A stretch of DNA of 64,000 nucleotides from Aggregatibacter actinomycetemcomitans. GTDB lineage: Bacteria > Pseudomonadota > Gammaproteobacteria > Enterobacterales > Pasteurellaceae. Below the pieces are notes generated by a model that was given only the letters and a program-made list of their open reading frames with translations, made no database searches and was not told the origin of the DNA. Below, in pieces: positions 57,271 to 64,000 of this stretch. Both the position numbers and the translations under genes were made by a program. The stretch spans positions 138,808-202,807 of the forward strand of contig JACAWG010000054.1 in assembly GCA_017160915.1 (NCBI GenBank), written 5' to 3'. Positions within the stretch are counted from its first letter, which is position 1. Every line of letters starts with the position of its first letter.

Positions 57271-57500
57271 GACGAAGGTAGCTGGAGAGCGGGGAATCGA
57301 CCCCACGCCGACGAGGTAAAATCTTTCAGGCGCGATGGCAGGGACTGTTACTGGACGAACCCTTGGAGAGATCCAAGGTACTTTTAAAGCGCCTACTTTC
57401 AAAGTGGCGACTTTTTAAGTGCTAATGGACGCCGAAGGCGCAAAGAAGCGTGATCAAACAACGCTTTTCAAACGCTCAGGCAAAAGGACAGGGGCAGGAG
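57271..57500 (+). ncRNA. Tandem glycine riboswitch
   Basis: Two glycine aptamers in series before a symporter gene. Aptamer 1: GGAGAG at 57284, GCCGACGAGGTAAAATCTTTCAGGC-like core, GGCAGGGAC near 57340. Aptamer 2: GGAGAG at 57365, CGCCGAAGGCGCAAAG near 57430, CTCAGGCAAAAGGACAG near 57475. The second fits the consensus more exactly than the first. A short hairpin GGTTA/TAACC at 57507-57520 and T-rich DNA follow, a possible expression platform. Confidence 0.93.
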
Positions 57501-57606
57501 ATATTCGGTTAGCGTTAACCCAAGGCAATTGAGTTAATTTTTATTTTATTGATCCGCAACATTCTTTTCGCCTCCTTGTAATTTGGTTATTTACGAGGAA
57601 CCTCAA

Positions 57607-58980
57607 ATGTCATTAGAAGACGTTTTATCTGCAATAAATACTTTCGTATGGGGACCGCCCCTACTCATTTTATTATCCGGCACGGGATTATATTTAACCC
57701 TGCGCCTGGGCTTCATTCAAATCACCCAACTGCCGCGTGCATTGCGCTATTTATTTAAACGGGATGCCGGGCTTCAGCAAAAAGGCGACGTGTCCTCTTT
57801 CGCTGCATTATGCACCGCCCTTGCCGCCACCATCGGCACGGGGAATATCGTGGGCGTTGCCACTGCCGTACAGGCGGGCGGACCGGGGGCGATTTTCTGG
57901 ATGTGGCTGGTGGCGTTGCTCGGCATGGCGACCAAATACGCCGAATGTTTGCTGGCGGTGAAATATCGAGTGCGGGATAAGAACGGTTTTATGGCGGGCG
58001 GACCAATGTATTACATTGAACGCGGTCTCGGTTTAGGCTGGTTGGCGAAGCTGTTTGCCGTGTTCGGCGTGTTGGTGGCATTTTTCGGCATCGGCACCTT
58101 CCCGCAAGTAAACGCCATCACCCACGCCATGAACGACACTTTCAGCATTCCGATTCCTGTAACGGCGGCGGTTATCACCATTTTAGTGGGCTTAATTATT
58201 CTCGGCGGGGTAAAACGTATTGCCTTGGTGTCTTCATACATCGTGCCGTTTATGGCGTTATTTTATGTCGCCACCTCCATCGTCATCGTGCTGTTAAATT
58301 TAGAAAAAATTCCGACCGCACTTCAGTTAATCGTTCACAGCGCTTTCAATCCTGAAGCGGCATTGGGCGGCGCGCTGGGCTTTAGCGTCATGAAAGCCAT
58401 TCAATCGGGTGTGGCGCGGGGGATTTTCTCTAACGAATCGGGCTTAGGAAGCGCGCCTATTGCCGCCGCTGCCGCGCAAACCAAAGAGCCGGTACGTCAA
58501 GGGTTGATTTCCATGACCGGCACGTTCCTTGATACGATCATTGTCTGTACCATGACGGGCATTGTGTTGGTGCTTACCGGCGCCTGGCAATCGCCGGGCA
58601 TGGAAGGCGCCGCCGTTACCAACTTCGCCTTTTCCAGCGGTTTAAACTCCTCCATCGGCGCGACCATTGTGACCATCGGCTTGCTGTTCTTTGCCTTTAC
58701 CACGATTCTCGGCTGGTGTTATTACGGCGAACGCTGTTTTGTGTATTTGGTCGGCATCAAAGGCATTAAACTTTACCGCGCCGTTTTTATCGCTTTGGTG
58801 GGCTGCGGGGCGTTTATTCAGTTAAATCTCATTTGGATTCTGGCGGATATCGTCAACGGCTTAATGGCATTCCCGAATTTGGTGGCATTAATCGGCTTGC
58901 GTAAAGTGGTGATTGAGGAAACCAAAGATTATTTCGCGCGCTTGAAAACCAACCAACGCGATCTGGATGAAATGGCGTAA
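57607..58980 (+). CDS. Sodium:alanine/glycine symporter (AGCS family)
   Basis: 457 residues from the ATG at 57607 (ACGAGGAA site). The 24-base-longer frame opens with TTG. Family blocks: ALAATIGTGNIVGVATAVQAGGPGA in the first third (written ATIGTGNIVGVATA), KYAECLLAVKYR, MAGGPMYYIERGLG near 132, and RGIFSNESGLGSAPIAAAAA near 272. About ten or eleven helices. Controlled by the upstream glycine riboswitch, so glycine is the likely substrate or inducer. Confidence 0.94.
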   Translation: MSLEDVLSAINTFVWGPPLLILLSGTGLYLTLRLGFIQITQLPRALRYLFKRDAGLQQKGDVSSFAALCTALAATIGTGNIVGVATAVQAGGPGAIFWMWLVALLGMATKYAECLLAVKYRVRDKNGFMAGGPMYYIERGLGLGWLAKLFAVFGVLVAFFGIGTFPQVNAITHAMNDTFSIPIPVTAAVITILVGLIILGGVKRIALVSSYIVPFMALFYVATSIVIVLLNLEKIPTALQLIVHSAFNPEAALGGALGFSVMKAIQSGVARGIFSNESGLGSAPIAAAAAQTKEPVRQGLISMTGTFLDTIIVCTMTGIVLVLTGAWQSPGMEGAAVTNFAFSSGLNSSIGATIVTIGLLFFAFTTILGWCYYGERCFVYLVGIKGIKLYRAVFIALVGCGAFIQLNLIWILADIVNGLMAFPNLVALIGLRKVVIEETKDYFARLKTNQRDLDEMA

Positions 58981-58987
58981 TCTGATG

Positions 58988-59028
58988 ATGATAAAGCGGA
59001 TATTCAAAAACAATATCCGCTTTATCAT
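58988..59028. terminator. Terminator after the alanine/glycine symporter
   Basis: Seventeen-base perfect stem (58988-59004 with 59012-59028) and loop CAAAAAC. It is followed by only a weak T stretch, but stem strength and position, 8 bases past the stop, support a terminator. Confidence 0.85.
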
Positions 59029-59205
59029 AGCAATTTTAGTTCACAAAAAAAGTTTCTTTTTTCAATTATCAGACCTAGATCATATTTTTCGGATTTTCTC
59101 CTCCAACCATCGAAAAACCCCTTGAAAAGTCCAATCAACATAACTATGTTGTAACTAAGGATTTCAACCGGGTCTTTGACCCATTCACAATAAGAGGTAA
59201 ATGCT

Positions 59206-59529
59206 ATGACATTAAATATCACAAGCAAACAAATGGATATCACCCCTGCAATCCGCGCCCACGTTGAAGAACGACTCACCAAACTGGACAAATGGCATAC
59301 CCAACTGATAAATCCTCACTTTATTTTGAATAAAACCCCTAAGGGCTTCTCCGTTGATGCTTCCATCGGCACCCCGTTCGGCAACCTGATCGCCAGCGCC
59401 GAAGCGGAAGATATGTACAAAGCTATCAACGACGTAGAAGAAAAATTGGAGAGACAACTCAATAAACTACAACACAAGAGTGAATCCCGCCGCGCCGAAG
59501 AACGTTTAAAAGATTCGTTTAACGAATAA
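59206..59529 (+). CDS. raiA: RaiA (YfiA), ribosome-associated inhibitor/hibernation factor
   Basis: 107 residues of the short HPF/RaiA family: [24 protein letters not shown] at the start, then [20 protein letters not shown] near 77. It binds the 30S decoding centre and blocks translation when growth slows. The length and the C-terminal charged tail match Haemophilus YfiA (HI0257). AAGAGG site before the ATG. It is ended by a USS hairpin. Confidence 0.92.
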   Translation: MTLNITSKQMDITPAIRAHVEERLTKLDKWHTQLINPHFILNKTPKGFSVDASIGTPFGNLIASAEAEDMYKAINDVEEKLERQLNKLQHKSESRRAEERLKDSFNE

Positions 59530-59548
59530 AAAAACACCCGCGAAAATG

Positions 59549-59570
59549 ACCGCACTTTTAGGAGTGCGGT
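59549..59570 (+). terminator. Terminator of raiA, USS hairpin
   Basis: Eight-base stem ACCGCACT/AGTGCGGT, 6-base loop, T6 tail (59570-59575). The left arm is a full uptake signal. Confidence 0.92.
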
Positions 59571-59691
59571 TTTTTGTTTTCGTTCCGACGCCACTCTTTT
59601 CCTTTCCCATAAACAAACCATTTCTAAATGACGTGCTTATTGTTAGAATAGGCGACAATTTTTTTGTGATGTATTAACTCAAGGTTTAACA

Positions 59692-60255
59692 ATGTTAAAA
59701 AAATTAGCTTTATCAAGCATGATGTTATTCATGGCGGGGTGTTCTTTGTTTGGTGCGAAACAATCGCCGATTCCGGCGGAATATGCCCAAGCGGATTATT
59801 TACTTTCTGATGCCGACGCCCAACGTTGGGCTCTCGCCAGCAAACAGGCGGAACAATGTATTTATCCGAACTTAACGCGTATCCTGCAACAGCACTTCCC
59901 GAAAGAAGATGCTTATATTCACTCGCAATATATTTTCTTCTATCCGTTGGAAAACATCATCGGCGAGAAATATGTGAAAATCATTCAGGAAGACGAAAAA
60001 TCCATGAATTACGCCACTTTCCAGTATAAAAAATTCAGACAGGACAAAGTGGAAGACATGGACAAAGCCCAATGCGAAGTGTTAAGACGCAATGCCTTGG
60101 ACGATTTGGAAGTGGTGAAAGGGCAATACAAAAACGGCATGATTGAAGTGCAGAAAAATGCCGACGGCACGGTGAAAAGCGTGGACGGCGTGGCGACCAA
60201 CCAAAATAAATTCTTCTTCGATATCATCAAATGGGGCTCCGCGTTGTTGCTCTAG
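59692..60255 (+). CDS. Pasteurellaceae-type lipoprotein of unknown function
   Basis: 187 residues. The signal sequence ends in MAGC near 13-17, so Cys17 is probably lipidated. I recall a Pasteurellaceae-specific domain of unknown function of this length (DUF5358), but without a search this is tentative. Features: a [20 protein letters not shown] stretch, a mixed helical body with [17 protein letters not shown] near 122, and a hydrophobic C terminus ([14 protein letters not shown]). No catalytic motif seen. Strong terminator downstream. Confidence 0.7.
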   Translation: MLKKLALSSMMLFMAGCSLFGAKQSPIPAEYAQADYLLSDADAQRWALASKQAEQCIYPNLTRILQQHFPKEDAYIHSQYIFFYPLENIIGEKYVKIIQEDEKSMNYATFQYKKFRQDKVEDMDKAQCEVLRRNALDDLEVVKGQYKNGMIEVQKNADGTVKSVDGVATNQNKFFFDIIKWGSALLL

Positions 60256-60277
60256 CAAATCGCAAAATCCTCCCAAA

Positions 60278-60306
60278 AACGCACTTAATGCCAAGTTAAG
60301 TGCGTT
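60278..60306 (+). terminator. Terminator of the lipoprotein gene
   Basis: Stem AACGCACTTAA/TTAAGTGCGTT, 7-base loop, T6 tail to 60310, 22 bases past the stop. Confidence 0.93.
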
Positions 60307-60402
60307 TTTTCTTTTTGTTTCATGAATCCCGCCGAATCCATATTGCGTGCGCCGAACAAACCGATATAATTCGCCGCAGATTTATCACAATAAGGAAACC
60401 TC

Positions 60403-62067
60403 ATGAAAAAACTCATTTGTTCATTATTTGCCCTTTCCGCCCTCAGCACCGCCGTGGCGCAGGAAGTGAATATTAAAATTTTAGGCACTTCCGACATTCA
60501 CGGACGTATCGTGCCTTGGAGTTACGGCGCAGACGTGGAAGATCCCTCCGGCTCTTACGCGCAAATCGCCACTTATGTGAACGAAGCGCGTAAAAACAAC
60601 AAAAACGTGCTGTTGGTGGACGTGGGCGATGCCATTCAAGACAACCAAGTGGACGTTTTCGCCAAAGACGAAAAATACTACAAAGACCACCCGGTAGCGA
60701 AAGTCTTAAACGCCATGAACTACGATATTTTCGTGTTGGGTAATCACGAATTTAATTTCGGCATGACCGCCTTAGATGAAATCTTAAAAGACATTAACGC
60801 ACAAAAACTCACCGCCAATTTTTACTACGCCAAAGACGGCAAACGCTACCTTGAGCCGACCACCATCATTGAAAAAGACGGTGTGAAACTAGGCATTATC
60901 GGCTTAACCACGCCGATGTCCGCCAAATTTGAAGCAGACACCGGCAACTTAAAAGACATGAAATTCACCTCGCCGACGGAAGAAGCCAAAGCGCAAGTGG
61001 CGGCATTAAAAGCCAAGGGCGCGGATGCCATCATCGCCGTGAGCCACATGGGGATCGACAACGAAAACAACATTCCCGACACCGGTATGCGCGATGTGAT
61101 TAACGCTGTGGACGGCATTGATGTAGTCATCGCCGGACATATGCACAAAAACGTGCCGAGCGAAACCATCAAAAACACCGTTATCACCGAGCCGCACCGT
61201 TACGGCACCGTGGTTTCCGAAGTGGATTTAACTTTCGACATCAACGATAAAAAACAAGTAAAACTGCTGAAAAAAGAAGCGAAAACCGTACTGGTCAAAG
61301 ACTTAGCGGCAGATGAAAAAATTGTTGAAATCTATCAGCCATACCACGACAAATTGCGCGAATTAAATAACGTCGTGATAGGTCAAACGGCAAACGAAAT
61401 GGTGCCGCAAGGCAAAAAACACGGCGTTTCCATCGCCTTTGCCAAAGACACCGGCTTATCTTCTTTCATCAACGATGTTGAACGCCATTACAGCGGCGCG
61501 GACGTGGTCAGCTTCTCTTTCGATCACCAAAACGCCCGCATGGACAAAGGCGACATTAAGAAAAAAGACATCATCTTTAACTATCGCTACGCCGGTGGCG
61601 ATGTCACCGTGTATGAAATGACAGGCAAACAACTGAAACAATACATGGAATGGTCGGCGGATTATTTCGACACCATCCAAGCGGGCGACACCGATTATCG
61701 CTATAACGCGGAGCGTAAAAAATCCAAATACGTCACCTACGATATTTTCGGCGGGGTGAAATTCAAAATTGATTTGCGCAAACCAAGCGGACAAAAAATC
61801 ACCGACTTAACCTTAGCCGACGGCAAACCGATCACCGACGACATGAAATTGAAAGTGGGCATGAACTCCTACCGCTTCAACCAATTGCACGGTAAAGGCG
61901 GTATTTTTGAGGGGCAGGACATCTCTGTGGTTTGGGAATCCAAAGTCGCCATGGGGCGTGAAAAAGGCACCATCCAAAACATGATGATGGACTACATTCA
62001 AAACGTGAAAAAAGGCAAAATCGAAGGACTTTCTCACAATAACTGGGAAATTATCGGTTTAGAATAA
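60403..62067 (+). CDS. Periplasmic 5'-nucleotidase-family metallophosphatase
   Basis: 554 residues with a Sec signal (to about AQ, residue 20) and the two-part UshA/5'-nucleotidase plan. The metallophosphoesterase half has LGTSDIHGRIVPW (dimetal motif) near 27-39, VDVGDAIQDNQ near 73, GNHEFNFG near 110 and VAGHMHKN near 243. The C-terminal nucleotidase domain runs from about 330 and includes YRYAGGDVTVYEMTGKQL near 395. It would hydrolyse nucleotides or 2',3'-cyclic nucleotides in the periplasm for nucleoside uptake. The exact substrate is open. AAGGAAACC site. Confidence 0.9.
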   Translation: MKKLICSLFALSALSTAVAQEVNIKILGTSDIHGRIVPWSYGADVEDPSGSYAQIATYVNEARKNNKNVLLVDVGDAIQDNQVDVFAKDEKYYKDHPVAKVLNAMNYDIFVLGNHEFNFGMTALDEILKDINAQKLTANFYYAKDGKRYLEPTTIIEKDGVKLGIIGLTTPMSAKFEADTGNLKDMKFTSPTEEAKAQVAALKAKGADAIIAVSHMGIDNENNIPDTGMRDVINAVDGIDVVIAGHMHKNVPSETIKNTVITEPHRYGTVVSEVDLTFDINDKKQVKLLKKEAKTVLVKDLAADEKIVEIYQPYHDKLRELNNVVIGQTANEMVPQGKKHGVSIAFAKDTGLSSFINDVERHYSGADVVSFSFDHQNARMDKGDIKKKDIIFNYRYAGGDVTVYEMTGKQLKQYMEWSADYFDTIQAGDTDYRYNAERKKSKYVTYDIFGGVKFKIDLRKPSGQKITDLTLADGKPITDDMKLKVGMNSYRFNQLHGKGGIFEGQDISVVWESKVAMGREKGTIQNMMMDYIQNVKKGKIEGLSHNNWEIIGLE

Positions 62068-62084
62068 ACCTGCTTAACTCAAAG

Positions 62085-62116
62085 AAAATACCGATGGCGA
62101 AAACCATCGGTATTTT
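62085..62116 (+). terminator. Terminator of the nucleotidase gene
   Basis: Thirteen-base stem AAAATACCGATGG/CCATCGGTATTTT with a 6-base loop, followed by T and G. It lies 18 bases after the stop. Confidence 0.92.
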
Positions 62117-62250
62117 TGTCTGTGAAACACGCAGTTAAACATTATTCACAAGCTCACTTGTTCATTTGTTCACCCCTGCGCATCGGCAAAGCCGACGTTC
62201 AAAATCCGCCGGATTTTATGACCGCACTTTTTGCGTAACGACACAAAAAA

Positions 62251-62281
62251 TAAAAGGCACGCAATTTATACGCACCTTTTT
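62251..62281 (-). terminator. Possible terminator of the porin gene
   Basis: AAAAGG/CCTTTT stem with partly paired GTGCG/CGTGC interior on the minus strand, and T-rich sequence afterwards. Imperfect, so moderate confidence. Confidence 0.55.
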
Positions 62282-62298
62282 TATGGTTTTAGGCAATA

Positions 62299-63402
62299 TT
62301 ACCAATATGCGCGCAAGCCGATAACGGTTTTGTAATCTCGGGACTTTGCGTTCGCTTCGTAGTCCGGATTTTTGGTGCGAATCGCCGCCCATTCGATGAA
62401 CGGTTTGATTTTGAACGAATCCTGTTTGAGCAGGTAATATTCCGTTCCTAACATGAATTCGTTGCGTTTTTCTTTCGCTCTGCCGTCCAGTTTGTCGGTT
62501 TTGTAGGCATACATGGTGTAAGCGTTCCAATCGTCGGTAATTTCGTGATGTAGCACGGTGCGTACTTCTTCTTTCACACGTTTCGGCGTCGTGGTAACAC
62601 CGTTTCGGGTACGCTGACGATCTTTCGTCACCGCGCGTTCCAAATCCACACCGAACGTGGTTTTATCGTACTTATACGCCATATCCAGCGCATACGCCGT
62701 TTCATGGTAAGAACTTTCGTCGGCATTGGCAAAGGTTTCGCGGCTTACACCGGTCCCCACGGTAATACTTTGCAAGTCGTCGATTTCATATTTATAAATC
62801 GCCGCACCGCCCCAAACGCTCTTACGACGGTTGGTTAAATCCAAATTACGGTTGTTGCGTTTACTTGCGCCGCCATAATAAGCGCCCAGTTTCAAATCGT
62901 CGATCCCTTTATAAGTATATTGCACCACGCGACGTGAAGCGCTGTTAAGCAAGCCGTCGCTCAAGCTGTAAGTGTTTGCCAAATCGGTTTGTTTCACTTC
63001 ATCGGTGATGGTCGTCATATTACCGTACACCAACTCGCCGAATTGCTTATGACCGAATCCCGCATACAGCTGGCGGGCGTAAATATGACCGAAATTATGC
63101 TGATGATTGTTCGTATCGCGGAAACGCCATTCCACACGCCCCAAAGCATAGAAATCATCGCCTAAATTTTGCGTGATTTTAAAGCCGAAACGTGAACCGT
63201 TGTTATCCACCGCCTGATTTTCATGATTTTTGCTCACGCTACCGTCAGCTTCCGTGTATTTGTTGGAAACACTTTCCCATTTCACACGGGCGGAACCGGA
63301 AAAATCAATTTTCGTTCCGGTTTCCTGAATATCAAAGGTGTAGGCTTGCGCGGAGGTCGCCGCAAGAGAAGTCATGCACAGTGCAAGAAGTGTCTTTTTC
63401 AT
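62299..63402 (-). CDS. Outer-membrane porin of the Gram-negative general porin type
   Basis: 367 residues with a signal peptide (to AQA, residue 20) and a C-terminal aromatic end (GLRAYW) typical of beta-barrel outer-membrane proteins. Alternating amphipathic strands include SGSARVKWESV, GSRFGFKITQNLGDDFYALGRVEW-like segments (near 68-92) and LYAGFGHKQFGELVYG near 114-129, the general-porin L3-type turn. I infer passive diffusion of small solutes. It is not clearly OmpP2, and the name is left open. Confidence 0.82.
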   Translation of the reverse strand: MKKTLLALCMTSLAATSAQAYTFDIQETGTKIDFSGSARVKWESVSNKYTEADGSVSKNHENQAVDNNGSRFGFKITQNLGDDFYALGRVEWRFRDTNNHQHNFGHIYARQLYAGFGHKQFGELVYGNMTTITDEVKQTDLANTYSLSDGLLNSASRRVVQYTYKGIDDLKLGAYYGGASKRNNRNLDLTNRRKSVWGGAAIYKYEIDDLQSITVGTGVSRETFANADESSYHETAYALDMAYKYDKTTFGVDLERAVTKDRQRTRNGVTTTPKRVKEEVRTVLHHEITDDWNAYTMYAYKTDKLDGRAKEKRNEFMLGTEYYLLKQDSFKIKPFIEWAAIRTKNPDYEANAKSRDYKTVIGLRAYW

Positions 63403-63552
63403 AATGCTTTCCTTATTTTGGATTAATAACTACTTGATAAAAATAAATAAAAATTCAAGTCCACGAAGTTTATAGATTCAATGGCTAAATGACAAGCGAT
63501 TTGGATGAATTTTTCATGCCATATTTGTCGGATTTTTTAACCGCACTTTTGG

Positions 63553-63972
63553 CTAAATATTCCGCAACTTATTGGAATACAACACCAAACAGAGGGCGAT
63601 CACCATAATCAAAATCGCACCGGCAAACAAAATTGTATCCACCGAACTCTCATGATTCACGATAATCAAACGCAACATGGCGGTAATCCCCGCGTAAATA
63701 AAATAACGCAACGGAAAGTGATAACCGCTTTTGAAATACTGCACGATCAAACCGATAAACCCGAAATACAGGAAGAACATCACCGCCTGCTCGGCAACAT
63801 CGTAAGGCACTACGGAGGACGTGTTCAGCACCATCATCGCCAGCGAATACGTCACTTTCACCAAAGCAATCACCAACACCACCGCCAACGCAATCAACGA
63901 CGTGCTTAACACAATTTTCAACACACCCGTCACCACCCGCGGCAACTTTTCCAATTCCTGAGATTCTTCCAT
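63553..63972 (-). CDS. psiE: PsiE-family inner-membrane protein
   Basis: 139 residues of the phosphate-starvation-inducible PsiE family: four helices (LKIVLSTSLIALAVVLVIAL near 18, AVMFFLYFGFIGLIVQYF near 63, YFIYAGITAMLRLIIV near 90, and the C-terminal one near 113-132) with the conserved HFPLRYFIYAGITAMLRLI block. Function unknown beyond phosphate-starvation induction in E. coli. AGGAACG ribosome site before the ATG at 63972. Near the right edge of the window. Confidence 0.9.
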   Translation of the reverse strand: MEESQELEKLPRVVTGVLKIVLSTSLIALAVVLVIALVKVTYSLAMMVLNTSSVVPYDVAEQAVMFFLYFGFIGLIVQYFKSGYHFPLRYFIYAGITAMLRLIIVNHESSVDTILFAGAILIMVIALCLVLYSNKLRNI

Positions 63973-64000
63973 TTTCGTTCCTAATATAATGAAATTAATA

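Noticed and set aside
59025..59291. 88-codon minus-strand frame with a hydrophobic stretch
   Set aside because: Overlaps the start of raiA antisense, has no ribosome site, and overlaps the symporter terminator. Judged a shadow.

Overview
The window looks like a chromosomal stretch of a Pasteurellaceae bacterium, most likely Aggregatibacter. Two things point there. The Haemophilus-type DNA uptake signal (9-mer AAGTGCGGT or its complement) occurs about 49 times by my reading. The left end is the tad (Flp pilus, 'widespread colonization island') locus in the gene order known from A. actinomycetemcomitans. Many neighbours are classic Haemophilus/Pasteurella genes: pilABCD-coaE-yacG, pnp-nlpI-deaD, gshAB (gshF type), a glycerate kinase/GntP/CdaR set, and clpP-clpX. 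I see no tRNA, rRNA, insertion sequence, prophage or CRISPR array.

Layout. 1-7.1 kb: end of tadZ, then tadA-tadG, co-directional and free of uptake signals. 7.1-12.7 kb (minus strand): an ATP-grasp protein, a pseudoazurin-like cupredoxin, an iron-chelate-type ABC importer behind a Fur-like box, and a di-haem cytochrome c peroxidase. 12.9-19.1 kb: gshAB, a phosphoethanolamine transferase, clpP and clpX. 19.2-24.4 kb: a DUF817 membrane protein, the copper module copA/copZ/cueR with a textbook MerR-type promoter, an orphan pair of AT-rich small genes, and trmO. 24.5-30.5 kb: menA, rraA, a DASS-type anion symporter, darP, pmbA, a Fur-box-controlled small RNA, and hpt. 30.5-34.2 kb: glycerate kinase, GntP permease and a CdaR-like regulator. 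34.4-43.5 kb: a six-gene operon (three glycosyltransferases, an ABC exporter, a tandem APH-fold kinase-like protein, UDP-glucose dehydrogenase) with no assignment I recognise. 43.5-48.6 kb: deaD, nlpI, pnp. 48.9-51.0 kb: YhcH-type protein, formate/nitrite channel, AhpD-like protein. 51.0-51.6 kb: a non-coding, AT-rich stretch with DnaA-box-like sites. 51.6-57.2 kb: ampD diverging from the competence pilus operon pilABCD (with a CRP-S-like site), then coaE, yacG and a small acetyltransferase. 57.2-64.0 kb: a tandem glycine riboswitch before an alanine/glycine symporter, raiA, a lipoprotein, a 5'-nucleotidase-family enzyme, a porin and psiE.

Functional threads. Surface and adhesion: Tad pilus, type IV competence pilus, LPS phosphoethanolamine transferase, the unexplained glycan operon, and a porin. 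Metal and redox handling: Fur-like ABC operon, Fur-controlled sRNA, CueR circuit, pseudoazurin and cytochrome c peroxidase, glutathione synthesis. RNA and protein quality control: ClpXP, PNPase, DeaD, RraA, RaiA, DarP. Several convergent gene pairs end in terminators built from inverted uptake-signal pairs.

The best candidates for something undescribed are the glycan operon at 34402-43485 and its tandem kinase-like protein, the cupredoxin inside an iron-type ABC operon, and the orphan small-gene pair at 23103-23607. All positions, motifs and counts were read by eye; no database search was run.
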